Assembly: GCA_015484555.1 (NCBI GenBank)
Contig: WFMZ01000020.1
Location: 1-53,912, forward strand
Length of the DNA: 53,912 nt
From: Hydrogenovibrio sp.
Lineage (GTDB): Bacteria > Pseudomonadota > Gammaproteobacteria > Thiomicrospirales > Thiomicrospiraceae
Direction of reading: 5' to 3'
Positions 1-8,707 of this stretch are shown here, in pieces. Under the pieces are notes generated by a model. It did no database searches. It saw nothing but the letters and a program-made list of their open reading frames with translations, and was not told the origin of the DNA. Every line of letters begins with the position of its first letter. Position 1 is the stretch's first letter. A program made the translations under genes and the position numbers.

Positions 1-746
1 GCACCCACTGATTCTGACTGCCAGTTCAGCACGCTGATTAAGTAAATCGGTAAGGCGACTACAAACCAAATATCCCTTGCGCCAAACAAAAAGAAGCGCG
101 CGGCCGATAACCAGTTAATGGCTTTAGACTTAGAAAATAGTTCAGAAAATTTAGATTTAGCCAAACTTTTACCATTATCTGCATCGACAAATAGAATGGA
201 AATGACCAATACAATCGCAATCGCGCCCGCCAATATTTGTACCGAATGGGCAAAACCAACACTGGCAAGCAAGGCAGCACCGACAAAGAACCCTACACCT
301 TTTAAAGCATTTTTTGAACCGGTTAGTAAACTCACCCAACGGTACAGCTGCCCACTGGTATCAGAAGCCAGCGATTTAATCGCACTTTTTGCCGACATTT
401 TATTTAAGTCTTTCGCAATACCCGATAAGGCTTGCGCTAACATGACATAAAAAACGGTTAGCAAGCTTTCATCAACCGACAACATTAACAAAGCGACTAT
501 CTGCAAAGCTAACCCAGCATTCATGGTCATTTTTAGACCAAACTTTGCGCCTAACCAACCGCCAAACAAGTTAGTGACGATACCAAAGAACTCATACAAC
601 AAAAATAACGAGGCAATTTCTAAAGGCGAGTAACCCAACTGAAAAAAGAACAACAACACCAACATACGCAAGGCGCCATCGGTAAGTGTAAACACCCAAT
701 AGTTAGCAGTAATTAAGCCGTATTGTTGTAAGGCAGATAACTTCAT
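1..746 (-). CDS. arsJ: ArsJ organoarsenical efflux permease (3' end outside window)
   Basis: Membrane transporter of the major facilitator superfamily that in characterised systems exports 1-arseno-3-phosphoglycerate, giving arsenate resistance. The frame opens at an ATG at 744-746 and stays open to the left edge, so about 248 residues are present and the C-terminus is missing. The N-terminus (MKLSALQQYGLITANYWVFT), the LTDGALRMLV and YEFFGIVTNLFGGWLGAKFG stretches and the ALSGIAKDLNKMSAKSAIK segment are typical of ArsJ. Hydrophobic helices alternate with short loops throughout. It starts 11 bases after the stop of the GAPDH gene, the pairing known for ArsJ, so the two should be co-transcribed. 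Any arsR regulator or other ars genes would lie to the left. The assignment rests on family resemblance plus context. Confidence 0.88.
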   Translation of the reverse strand, partial: MKLSALQQYGLITANYWVFTLTDGALRMLVLLFFFQLGYSPLEIASLFLLYEFFGIVTNLFGGWLGAKFGLKMTMNAGLALQIVALLMLSVDESLLTVFYVMLAQALSGIAKDLNKMSAKSAIKSLASDTSGQLYRWVSLLTGSKNALKGVGFFVGAALLASVGFAHSVQILAGAIAIVLVISILFVDADNGKSLAKSKFSELFSKSKAINWLSAARFFLFGARDIWFVVALPIYLISVLNWQSESVG

Positions 747-757
747 TTATAAACTCT

Positions 758-1777
758 CTAGTGACTCTGTTGGTTTAATTTAGCCACTTTACAGGCTAAT
801 TCCATCATACGAACCACATAACCAATTTCATTGTCATACCAAGCCAGTAATTTTAATTGCGTGCCATTCACGACCATCGTTGAGGGTGCATCAATCACCG
901 CAGAACAGGTTTCCCCTTCATAGTCTACCGATACCAATGGACGAGTTTCAAACCCTAAAATATTTTTTAAATAAGTTTGTGAAGCAGTTTCTAACAAGCC
1001 ATTCACTTCTTCAACCGTGGTCGGTTGTTTTAATTCCAATACTAAATCGGTTAAAGAGGCGTTCATTAAAGGAACACGCACAGCCACGCCATTCAGCAAA
1101 CCATTTAAGTCAGGAAAAATGCCGCCAATCGCTTTTGCCGAACCGGTCGTCGTTGGAATTAATGATTCAAATGACGCTCTCGCACGGCGTAAATCTTTAT
1201 GCCCATGATCGACTACTTTTTGGGTATTGGTACGATCGTGCATAGACGTAATCATGCCATGCTTAATGCCTAGCTTTTCATGAATGACCTTAATCACTGG
1301 TGCAATGCAATTGGTGGTACAAGACGCTGCGGTAATCAAAGGATCTTGTCCTGCTTCAAAAATATTATCATTCACGCCCATCACAATATTTTTAATACCC
1401 TCTTTCATGGGTGCAGCAACAATCACTTGCTTCACACCCTGGTCAAAATAAGGTTGAACATCAGTTGTATCTCTAAAAACACCGGTTGCTTCAATCACAA
1501 CATCAACGCCTAAAGCACCCCAATCAAAATCTTCAATTTTTTGACAAGAGGAATAGCCAATGGTTTTCTCTTGAATTTTCATCGCGCCGGCTTCCACCGT
1601 TACATCATGCTGCCAACGACCATGAGCAGAATCAAAATGAAGTAAATGTGCCGAGCCAACAACATCCGTTGCGGTTTCATTAATATGAACAAATTCCACA
1701 CCCGGCCAATCAAAGGATTCTCTTAAGGCTAAACGCCCCATTCGACCAAAACCATTAATCGCGACTTTAATACTCAT
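758..1777 (-). CDS. gap: ArsJ-associated glyceraldehyde-3-phosphate dehydrogenase
   Basis: A 339-residue type I GAPDH. In ArsJ systems this enzyme uses arsenate in place of phosphate and makes unstable 1-arseno-3-phosphoglycerate, which ArsJ expels. NAD-binding motif INGFGRMGR lies at residues 7-15; the catalytic cysteine is C153 in ASCTTNC and the partner histidine H180 in [10 protein letters not shown]. The [13 protein letters not shown] stretch and the short acidic N-terminal half fit the ArsJ-linked subgroup better than glycolytic GapA. It is the first gene of a two-gene unit with arsJ directly downstream. An AAAGGA ribosome binding site precedes the ATG. A glycolytic role cannot be excluded from sequence alone, but the neighbour makes the arsenic role much more likely. 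Confidence 0.9.
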   Translation of the reverse strand: MSIKVAINGFGRMGRLALRESFDWPGVEFVHINETATDVVGSAHLLHFDSAHGRWQHDVTVEAGAMKIQEKTIGYSSCQKIEDFDWGALGVDVVIEATGVFRDTTDVQPYFDQGVKQVIVAAPMKEGIKNIVMGVNDNIFEAGQDPLITAASCTTNCIAPVIKVIHEKLGIKHGMITSMHDRTNTQKVVDHGHKDLRRARASFESLIPTTTGSAKAIGGIFPDLNGLLNGVAVRVPLMNASLTDLVLELKQPTTVEEVNGLLETASQTYLKNILGFETRPLVSVDYEGETCSAVIDAPSTMVVNGTQLKLLAWYDNEIGYVVRMMELACKVAKLNQQSH

Positions 1778-1853
1778 TATGCTGATTCCTTTAGCTGTAA
1801 ATTCTTAACATTTATTAACTGTTTTTACGTAAAATAGATTTTTAATAGGGTTA

Positions 1854-1859
1854 ATTATA
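1854..1859 (-). promoter_or_regulatory. -10 box for gap-arsJ
   Basis: A perfect TATAAT on the minus strand, 77 bases upstream of the GAPDH start. No good -35 hexamer lies at the right distance, as is common for promoters that need an activator or are repressed. An arsenate-responsive ArsR site is expected in this divergent region, but I could not pick out a convincing dyad. Confidence 0.45.
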
Positions 1860-1923
1860 GTCATTAATTGTGACAAACAGATGAAATATACGGTGTGTGA
1901 TAGCCAAAATAAGTGAATTCTTA

Positions 1924-1929
1924 TATAAT
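1924..1929 (+). promoter_or_regulatory. -10 box for mqo
   Basis: A perfect TATAAT on the plus strand 24-29 bases before the first ATG of mqo. The -35 region is weak. If used, the transcript would start near 1936 with a leader of under 20 bases to the first ATG, or about 29 to the second. Confidence 0.5.
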
Positions 1930-1952
1930 CCCCCTTCTTCAAATCCTACGAT

Positions 1953-3311
1953 ATGGAAAATAAGATGCAAAACAGAGACTTTGACGTAATTATTATTGGT
2001 GGCGGTATTACCGGCACAGCGCTGACTTATGTGCTGTCTAAATATACTGACGTTGAAAGTATTTGTATTCTTGAAAAATATGGTTCGCTAGCCCCCTTAA
2101 ACTCTAACGCGACTAGCAACAGCCAAACACTACACTGTGGCGACATTGAAACCAACTATACACTTGCCAAAGCTAGCCAAGTTAAACACACTGCCAACAT
2201 GCTGGTGAACTACAAAAAGCAAGTTGAGAAAAATGACTTTTTGTACAAATACCCTAAAATGATTTTGGCGGTGGGTGATGATGAATGTGAGCGTCTAGAA
2301 AAACGCTATGCCGAGTTCAACGAAGCCTTTCCCTATATGGAATTATGGGATGCTGAAAAAATTGCTGAAATTGAACCTAAAGTCGCTTTAAAAAATGGCA
2401 AACCTCGCCCTGAAAAAATTATGGCGAGTGGTTGTACTGATGAATATTGTGCCGTTAATTTCGGCAACCTATCTCGTTCATTTATTGACAGTGCTCGTAA
2501 AAATAACAAAAACATTCAGGTATCTCTTAGCTCTGAAGTAACTCATATTGTTAAAATTGAAGAGGGTTATGAGTGCCAAACCGCACAAGGTAGCTTTCGC
2601 GCCAAATTTGTTGTTGTTTCAGCGGGGGCACATAGTTTATTGCTTGCTAACCAATTAGGGCATGGCTTAGATCTCTCTATTTTGCCAATGGCGGGAAGCT
2701 TCTACTTTATCCCTAGCACGCTTAACGGTAAAGTCTACACCATGCAAAACGACAAACTTCCTTTTGCCGCCTTACATGGTGACCCCGACTTAACCGAAGC
2801 CAATAAAACACGCCTGGGGCCAACAGCCCTCATGATGCCAAAACTAGAAAGATACACAGGCGGCACTTACCTTGATTTCTGGAAGAGCTTAAAGTTAGAT
2901 AAAAAAGTGGTTAAGGTCTTTTGGGATTTAATGAAAGACAGCACCATTCGCAACTATATTTTCCGTAACTTCTTATTTGAAGTACCTTGGCTGAACAAAA
3001 AATTATTTGTCAAAGATGCACAAAAAATCATTCCAGATTTAACCGCTAATGACCTTACCTATGCAAAAGGTTATGGTGGTATTCGCCCACAAGTTATTGA
3101 TAAAACAGAAATGGTCTTAAAGCTAGGCGAAGCCAGCATTGTGCCTAATAAAGACCCTATTATCTTCAATATGACGCCTTCACCAGGGGCAACGACTTGT
3201 CTTGGTAATGCCTACCGAGATGCAAAGATAATTTGCGAACGTTTAGATATTCCGTTCAATAGAGAAGACTTTATTAACGAATTACTAGACGGAAAAGACT
3301 TAGATATTTAA
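1953..3311 (+). CDS. mqo: Malate:quinone oxidoreductase, epsilonproteobacterial type
   Basis: Peripheral membrane FAD enzyme that oxidises malate to oxaloacetate and passes electrons to quinone. The 452-residue length is that of the short Helicobacter/Campylobacter form, not the roughly 500-550 residues of the E. coli type. The Rossmann FAD motif GGGITGTAL is at residues 16-24; SNSQTLHCGDIETNYT, PMAGSFYFIP, LPFAALHGDPD, GPTALMMPKLER and FNMTPSPGATTCL follow in family order. The first ATG (1953) has almost no leader; a second in-frame ATG at 1965 follows a GGAAAA and may be the true start. It stands alone, divergent from the arsenic pair. Presumably it serves the citric acid cycle branch with gltA elsewhere in the window (inference). 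Confidence 0.9.
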   Translation: MENKMQNRDFDVIIIGGGITGTALTYVLSKYTDVESICILEKYGSLAPLNSNATSNSQTLHCGDIETNYTLAKASQVKHTANMLVNYKKQVEKNDFLYKYPKMILAVGDDECERLEKRYAEFNEAFPYMELWDAEKIAEIEPKVALKNGKPRPEKIMASGCTDEYCAVNFGNLSRSFIDSARKNNKNIQVSLSSEVTHIVKIEEGYECQTAQGSFRAKFVVVSAGAHSLLLANQLGHGLDLSILPMAGSFYFIPSTLNGKVYTMQNDKLPFAALHGDPDLTEANKTRLGPTALMMPKLERYTGGTYLDFWKSLKLDKKVVKVFWDLMKDSTIRNYIFRNFLFEVPWLNKKLFVKDAQKIIPDLTANDLTYAKGYGGIRPQVIDKTEMVLKLGEASIVPNKDPIIFNMTPSPGATTCLGNAYRDAKIICERLDIPFNREDFINELLDGKDLDI

Positions 3312-3334
3312 GCACTTACTTAGTAGAACAAATA

Positions 3335-4519
3335 TTACTGCATGAATTCAGCGCAGACAATTTTAGATAGTTGCTCTGCACTTAATAGGTGATTACCCGC
3401 CTGTCGGCTTTTCACAATTTTTTGACTACTGATCTCAACCAAACAAGCCACCAATTCAAAACACGCTAAACCTTCCCAACCTTCATTCTCGACTGCTAAC
3501 TTATTCGGCTTATTCGACGAACCTTGATCTAACGGAGCCTGCCAAGCAAACAACTTAACTTCTCCTTGCTGAATAGATCTCCAGTCTGTCACCCAAGCAT
3601 GTTGTTGAGCATCTGAAAGCTGCTGGCAAGCTTCAAGCGTATCAACCACCTGAATACCAGCATTTAAGAAAGAAAGTGGCGTATTTAGCACAAGCGTCTC
3701 TTCTTGAAAGCCTGCCCAACGACGATAAAGCTGTTCTACTTCAACCAAGTAACGAGCTTGCCCAATAAGCGCCATCTCATCTTCTGGCAGCGCCAGGTAA
3801 TCAGCCAAGTCAAATGCATCTGCCAGTAACGACATCATTGCCTGACACTGCATAGGACGACAAGGCAGTTGCGCCAAGCTTTGGTGCAGGCGACACCCAA
3901 TTAAATTAGGGAAGTGAGCCGCCAAAGTAAGCGCCATCGAGTTAATACGGGGCAAGCTTTGTAAACTGCCCAAACGCTGTTCATCTAAAATACAAATATC
4001 GACCATATCCGAAATTTGGTCATTCACCAAACGTAACCTAAGCTTGCTTAAAAAACGAACCGTTTCAGCCTTAGCTGGCCAGCCCACTTGCTCTGCTATC
4101 AATGTTCTTTTACCAGACAATAAGGCAACCACTTCAGACTCTTCTAAACTAGAAGACACTAGCCTCCATGCCAATAACGGAGAATGATCTAACAGTTCAA
4201 GTATTTGAGGATAACGCCCAGCATAATGCAGTAGTGTTAATTGATGGCTCGGAAATAAAGCACAGCTTTCAACCACCCAAGCAGGGATTTGCTTGCGCCA
4301 AAAAGCCAGCTGAGAAAAGTTAGACCAGGTTAAGAGGGTGATATCGTCAGGATAAGCAGGAATTGCCAAAGTGGACATCATCATCTTTTCCCAACTGGGA
4401 ATAGATAGAATATTGTATTCAGGCGCCCACTTGCGGCAATCTACCCATAGCGTTTGCGCTTCTTCATCCCAGTAGCAGCTTTTAGCCAACTGCTGCTGGA
4501 CAATTTTAGGCAACGCCAA
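3335..4519 (-). CDS. Uncharacterised 394-residue protein
   Basis: I do not recognise this protein. It has no signal peptide, no clear membrane segment and no familiar catalytic motif. It is rich in leucine, tryptophan and glutamine, with helical leucine patterns such as LLHYAGRYPQILELLDHSPL and several tryptophans near the N-terminus (CYWDEE, LWVDCRKWAPEY). That suggests a soluble, mostly alpha-helical fold. Its start lies only six bases after the stop of rlmI on the same strand, so the two are probably one transcript. It ends 23 bases from the convergent mqo gene. Codon use looks like that of its neighbours. Confidence 0.7.
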   Translation of the reverse strand: MALPKIVQQQLAKSCYWDEEAQTLWVDCRKWAPEYNILSIPSWEKMMMSTLAIPAYPDDITLLTWSNFSQLAFWRKQIPAWVVESCALFPSHQLTLLHYAGRYPQILELLDHSPLLAWRLVSSSLEESEVVALLSGKRTLIAEQVGWPAKAETVRFLSKLRLRLVNDQISDMVDICILDEQRLGSLQSLPRINSMALTLAAHFPNLIGCRLHQSLAQLPCRPMQCQAMMSLLADAFDLADYLALPEDEMALIGQARYLVEVEQLYRRWAGFQEETLVLNTPLSFLNAGIQVVDTLEACQQLSDAQQHAWVTDWRSIQQGEVKLFAWQAPLDQGSSNKPNKLAVENEGWEGLACFELVACLVEISSQKIVKSRQAGNHLLSAEQLSKIVCAEFMQ

Positions 4520-4525
4520 GCTGTT

Positions 4526-5728
4526 TTACCAAGCTTTACTAACGCGGAAGAAGAAAGTTTTAATGTATTCTGTTTCAGGAATAGCGGGGTGAACAGGATG
4601 ATCAGGCGCTTGGTGAGCTTGATCAAATAACTGAACCGTTCTGTCTAAATGACGAGCCGCTAATTGAACTTGGTTTAATAAAGCATCTCTAGACATATGG
4701 TGAGAACAAGACGCTGATACTAAGATACCGTCCGTTTCTACCAAACGAATGGCAAGCTCATTAATACGGCGGTAACCTTCTGAACCAGAACGAATATCTT
4801 TCTTACGTTTTACAAAAGCCGGCGGATCAATAATCACCACATCATACTTATTCCCTTCTGAAATAAGCACCTTTAAAACATCAAAAGCATTCCCTTCATA
4901 GGTAGTTACCTTATCAGCCACACCGTTCAAGGCAGCATTTCTGTCAACACCATCTAAAGCACTGCTTGATGAATCAACACAAACCACTTCACTTGCCCCC
5001 GCAACCGCAGCTTCAAGACCCCAACCACCTAGGTAGCTGAATACGTCTAATACACGCTTACCCTTCACCATTTCTTGTAAACGCTTACGGCCTAAACGGT
5101 GGTCGTAGAACCAACCTGTTTTTTGCCCACCAGAAACAGGGATATTAAATTTAGTACCATTTTCTTCTATTAGCACTTCTTCAGGTAATTCACCAATAGC
5201 CACTTCTTCATACATTGGCAAACCTTCTAGCTTACGACTAGAGGTTTCATTACTGTAAATTAAAGTACGAGGGTGGTATAGATTTTCAATGGTCGTGGTA
5301 ATGACATCTTTCATCTTTTCCATACCAGCCGTGGTAATTTGTGCAACAAATACATCACCAAAACGGTCTATCACTAAACCTGGTAGTCCGTCTGCATCAC
5401 CAAAAACAAGGCGATAATAAGGCTCGTCAAAACTTAACTCTCGTAAAGTCTGTGCCGCTTGAATACGCTTTTTAATAAAGCCTTGATTAAATCTCGCCTT
5501 GGCACTGCGACTAATAATACGACCACAAATTAAAGTATTAGGGTTGATGTAAGCTACCCCAATCACTTTACCATTTGAAGCCTCTACGGTAACCACTTCA
5601 CCCGCTTCAAACGACTTTAAAGGCGTTTCTTTAATGTCGACTTCATTACTAAAAATCCACACGTGCCCCTGCTTAATTCTGCGTTCTTCATTTTTCTTTA
5701 AACGAATAGATTTGTAGTTCTCTGACAT
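4526..5728 (-). CDS. rlmI: 23S rRNA (cytosine-5-)-methyltransferase, RlmI-like
   Basis: S-adenosylmethionine-dependent rRNA methyltransferase of the RlmI family; E. coli RlmI makes m5C1962 in 23S rRNA. An N-terminal PUA domain (GHVWIFSNEVD, residues 21-31) is followed by the RlmI domain (GQKTGWFYDHR, 201-211). The Rossmann SAM site is VLDVFSYLGGWG (226-237), motif IV is DPPAF (301-305), and the cysteine of SASCSHHMSR (C341) is the expected catalytic nucleophile. The 400-residue length is typical. The ATG at 5728 directly begins the PUA sequence. The unknown gene behind it is probably translated from the same message. Confidence 0.88.
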   Translation of the reverse strand: MSENYKSIRLKKNEERRIKQGHVWIFSNEVDIKETPLKSFEAGEVVTVEASNGKVIGVAYINPNTLICGRIISRSAKARFNQGFIKKRIQAAQTLRELSFDEPYYRLVFGDADGLPGLVIDRFGDVFVAQITTAGMEKMKDVITTTIENLYHPRTLIYSNETSSRKLEGLPMYEEVAIGELPEEVLIEENGTKFNIPVSGGQKTGWFYDHRLGRKRLQEMVKGKRVLDVFSYLGGWGLEAAVAGASEVVCVDSSSSALDGVDRNAALNGVADKVTTYEGNAFDVLKVLISEGNKYDVVIIDPPAFVKRKKDIRSGSEGYRRINELAIRLVETDGILVSASCSHHMSRDALLNQVQLAARHLDRTVQLFDQAHQAPDHPVHPAIPETEYIKTFFFRVSKAW

Positions 5729-5811
5729 GATATGTCCTTAAAGTAGGTGATTAAATTATTAGGTGTTCTTAAAGCTTTGACAAGGGGCTATCTTAAATCT
5801 CAAGAGTATCG

Positions 5812-6228
5812 CTACTCTTCATCTTCACTCTCATACGACAGAGGGCGTTCAATATAGTCGGCATACTCTGCATCATCCATCAAATCGTCCATTTCATTCA
5901 TATCATGCGCAGTCAGCTTAAATAGCCAACCACCATCATAAGGCTCCATATTAATTAAACTAGGCTGATCAAACAGTGCTTCATTGGCCTCGATCACTTC
6001 GCCACTAATGGGCGCTAATATATCTAAATGAAGTCGCTCAGCCACCAATGCCATGGCGGTATCATCTACGGCCAAGTCGGTGGTTTCTTTAGGCAGGTAA
6101 ACTTCTAATATTTCACCTGAAGATTCTTGAGCATAGTCAGTAATACCGACAACAGCATCACCTGCTTCATCAAAGTAAACCCAAATATGCGCTTCGGTAT
6201 ATTTTAAATGGCTAGGAAGAATGCTCAC
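5812..6228 (-). CDS. GcvH-like protein lacking the lipoyl lysine
   Basis: A 138-residue protein with the H-protein (biotinyl/lipoyl hammerhead) fold. LKYTEAHIWV, VGITDYAQESSGEI, LAPISGEVIEAN and EPYDGGWLFKL line up closely with E. coli GcvH. In GcvH a lysine sits a few residues before the APVSGE turn and carries lipoate. Here that stretch reads LVAERLHLDILAPISGE, with arginine (CGA codon) or glutamate at the site, and no lysine occurs between residues 47 and 104. It therefore cannot be lipoylated in the standard way. No glycine cleavage genes (gcvT, gcvP) or lipoate ligase are nearby. The acidic tail (SYESEDEE) is also unlike GcvH. A non-catalytic binding or regulatory role is possible; the function is unknown. 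Confidence 0.8.
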   Translation of the reverse strand: MSILPSHLKYTEAHIWVYFDEAGDAVVGITDYAQESSGEILEVYLPKETTDLAVDDTAMALVAERLHLDILAPISGEVIEANEALFDQPSLINMEPYDGGWLFKLTAHDMNEMDDLMDDAEYADYIERPLSYESEDEE

Positions 6229-6288
6229 AAAAACCTCTTTTCAATTTATTTTATAAATGGGTGCAAATGATACCAAAATTAAAGAACA

Positions 6289-8133
6289 TTATTCGGCGAC
6301 TTCAACACGATTACGCCCTTTATCTTTCGCTCTATAAAGAGCAGTATCGACTCGTTTATAAACTGTTTGGCTATTATCCCATTGTGTCATTAAGGTAATT
6401 CCTGAACTAATCGTAATAGAGCGCTTTAAATAAGGCAATACAGATTCTTCAATGACGACACGAATCCTATCCGCTAACAAAATAGCACCGTCTAAATCTG
6501 TTTCAGGTAGCAGGATAATAAACTCTTCTCCCCCTATTCTACATAACCGATCACTATCCCTTAACTGTGCTTGCACCAGTTTAGTCGTATCTATAAGCGT
6601 TTTATCCCCGATATCATGCCCAAACTCATCATTTACTTTTTTAAAAAAATCAATATCAAACATAATTAAAGAGATGCTCTGTTGATAACGTTGCACCCTA
6701 TTTAAGCTAGCATCAAGCTCTTGATTAAAGTAATGGCGGTTGTAACAACCCGTTAGCTCATCCCTATCCACCAGTTCTTCTAACTGCTTAGCATACTTAA
6801 CCTCAGCCGTTACATCGTTCATAAACAAGACCGTGTACATACCGCCAAAATAACTCTTAATTGAAGTCGCTTTAACTGAAAACAATGCGTCTCCATGCGT
6901 TGTATTCAAGGTAAACATTTCAGGTTTAGCTTTTTGAAGTAAAGAATCGACCCAATAAGCAGCATTTTTTTCTTTCATTAAATCAGTAGATTCAGGGGTC
7001 AGAAAATCTAATAGACAGTCATACTTTTTGTAAAATTGATCCATATTTTTAATATCATCAAATAGCTTATAAAACGCTTTATTAGCATTAATAATTTTAT
7101 AGTTATCAATGATACAAATAACTTCTGTTGCCTCATTAAAAAACTGATAAAAGAATTTTTTCTCTAACGCCACTTGATAACGCATATAGATAACAATAAA
7201 GGTAAACACCAACAATAGGAAAATAAAAATAACCACCAGAATATAGATATTTTTAAAGGTATGTGCATCTTTTAAAGAAAATGCATCCATTGGTTTTAAG
7301 GCAACCCAAACCGCCATTTCATTCCCTCTAAGATCCAATAAAGGCTTAACCAAAACAAATTGACCATCAACTACTTCAAAACCGTCCATGCTAAAAATAT
7401 GAGACAAGCCTATTTTTTTAATCAACGCTTTCTCTTCTGGTAAGACGTCTGTATTCGCAATAAAAGCATCCTCTAAAAATCGGTCTTGGGGCGCATTGAC
7501 TAACTGCTTTTTAAACTTGGGCAATGCTAAAATGACAGAAGAGACGCCTACACTTTTATACAAAGCTTTATCTATCGAATTCAGATGCCCAATCACATCG
7601 ACCAAACCGATCAATTTTCCTTGGTCATCTTTAACTGGCACAATATATTTAAAGCTTAAAGCAAATTTCCCCACACTAAAAACACTTAATGAACGAGGAT
7701 TTTGTAGAATCGAGGCAACATCTTTTCGCGTTTTAGAAAGGTCATCTCCATGCTTGTTACTCCAGCTACGTGACAAGCTAATGCCATTTTTATCCAAAAC
7801 TTGTATCCAAATATGCTTATAGACCGTTTTTTTAGCTAATTCACGAGTTAACTGTTTTATTTTATTTTGCCACCGATTATTAATCGCCCCTTTTTCTAGC
7901 ATACTCTGTAAAGAAATGTCGCGTGAAAATGTAATCGCCAACGCCTCAATCATATTTCTTTTTTGGGCAATTAAGCTATCAAGAGACTCATCAATAAAAC
8001 GCTGATTTTGTGATAGCTCAGACATCATTATTTTAGAAATCTGATAGTCATACAGACTTTTTGCCGCTACAAAAAATAACAAAAAAACAGCAAAGATAAT
8101 CCCGACTACTTTATAGCGAACCCTTCCTTTCAT
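6289..8133 (-). CDS. Membrane-bound diguanylate cyclase with periplasmic sensor
   Basis: Makes the second messenger cyclic di-GMP from two GTP. About 614 residues from the ATG at 8131-8133; a TTG 21 bases further upstream is also in frame, but the ATG follows GGGTGG. One membrane helix near residues 10-27 and a second near 296-318 enclose a periplasmic region of about 270 residues, probably a Cache-type sensor. Next comes a PAS-like segment (IICIIDNYKIINANKAFYKL region) and a C-terminal GGDEF domain. The signature is GGEEF at about 534-538, an active form, and RDSD five residues before it fits the product-inhibition I-site RxxD. No EAL domain. The ligand cannot be told. Two PilZ-type proteins lie at 30.2-31.0 kb. 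Confidence 0.88.
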   Translation of the reverse strand: MKGRVRYKVVGIIFAVFLLFFVAAKSLYDYQISKIMMSELSQNQRFIDESLDSLIAQKRNMIEALAITFSRDISLQSMLEKGAINNRWQNKIKQLTRELAKKTVYKHIWIQVLDKNGISLSRSWSNKHGDDLSKTRKDVASILQNPRSLSVFSVGKFALSFKYIVPVKDDQGKLIGLVDVIGHLNSIDKALYKSVGVSSVILALPKFKKQLVNAPQDRFLEDAFIANTDVLPEEKALIKKIGLSHIFSMDGFEVVDGQFVLVKPLLDLRGNEMAVWVALKPMDAFSLKDAHTFKNIYILVVIFIFLLLVFTFIVIYMRYQVALEKKFFYQFFNEATEVICIIDNYKIINANKAFYKLFDDIKNMDQFYKKYDCLLDFLTPESTDLMKEKNAAYWVDSLLQKAKPEMFTLNTTHGDALFSVKATSIKSYFGGMYTVLFMNDVTAEVKYAKQLEELVDRDELTGCYNRHYFNQELDASLNRVQRYQQSISLIMFDIDFFKKVNDEFGHDIGDKTLIDTTKLVQAQLRDSDRLCRIGGEEFIILLPETDLDGAILLADRIRVVIEESVLPYLKRSITISSGITLMTQWDNSQTVYKRVDTALYRAKDKGRNRVEVAE

Positions 8134-8305
8134 TCCACCCAAAATATTCCCCAAAAATATAACACCTAAATGTTAAGCCTACTCCTGCTAACCCATCAAT
8201 TCAACACTTTTAGTATCTTCCCATCGATTTTTACTTAGTCAGCGTCAATATCCTTGCAAAGAGTGCGGGATTGACGACACAGAGTAATAAGATAATCTCA
8301 CTACC

Positions 8306-8434
8306 TTGAAAAGGGAGTCACTCATATACGATACCGAACCAAAACAGTCTGCTATTGAAATAGCATTATTTAGTCAAAAGCCCATCACTCGAGTTGTTCG
8401 TGATTTAGGTATAAAAGTCACTACCCTAAAATGA
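8306..8434 (+). pseudogene. Remnant of IS3-type transposase OrfA
   Basis: A 42-codon open stretch ending in TGA at 8432. It reads YDTEPKQSAIEIALFS, then QKPITRVVRDLGIKVTTLK. This is the N-terminal helix-turn-helix of IS3-family OrfA proteins (compare the general pattern Y-x-x-E-F-K-x-x-A-V-x-L-A, then V-A-R-E-L-G-I). The rest of OrfA and all of OrfB are absent, and no ribosome binding site is visible. Regarded as a decayed insertion-sequence fragment. Confidence 0.6.
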
Positions 8435-8453
8435 ATACACGATGCCTTATAGG

Positions 8454-8582
8454 ATAGGAATCAACGAGAATACAAATTTAATACGGCAGTATTTTACAAA
8501 GCATAGGAAGCCTAACAGTGTTGCCGTGAAGCAAATCCGAGAAGTGATGGATAGGTTGAATAATCGACCACGTCAAACCTAA
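8454..8582 (+). pseudogene. Remnant of IS30-type transposase C-terminus
   Basis: An open stretch of 42 codons ending in TAA at 8580. It contains INENTNLIRQYF and EVMDRLNNRPRQT. These match the end of the catalytic domain of IS30-family transposases, which typically carry NENTNGLLRQYFPKG followed by LNNRPRK. The upstream catalytic portion is gone and the frame stops at the point where an intact protein would continue. A second, unrelated decayed element beside the OrfA fragment marks this 553-base gene-free stretch (8155-8707) as a scar of past insertions. Confidence 0.65.
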
Positions 8583-8615
8583 TTATTTAAAATGGCGGAT
8601 GAACTCTTCTTTAGG

Positions 8616-8639
8616 GCTGCAAGCAGATTTACTTGCAGC
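8616..8639. repeat. Perfect 8-base inverted repeat downstream of tsdA
   Basis: GCTGCAAG and CTTGCAGC form a perfect stem of 8 with an 8-base loop. It lies 69 bases past the tsdA stop. There is no T-run on the minus strand, so it is not a typical intrinsic terminator, though it may stabilise the tsdA transcript end or be an insertion-sequence remnant. Confidence 0.5.
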
Positions 8640-8707
8640 ATGATTTTAAATCTGATACTCCAAAAACCGCAGATTATGCAAGTAAAACGGCTAAAGTATA
8701 TGTAAGC

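Noticed and set aside
118-450. Open frame on the plus strand at the left edge
   Set aside because: It is antisense to arsJ, has no ribosome binding site, and the minus-strand frame gives a clear ArsJ protein.
8155-8305. CGTCAAT/ATTGACG inverted repeat (8243-8249 and 8270-8276) as an insertion-sequence end
   Set aside because: Seven-base arms with a 20-base loop and no matching partner at the far side of the transposase remnants; too weak to call.
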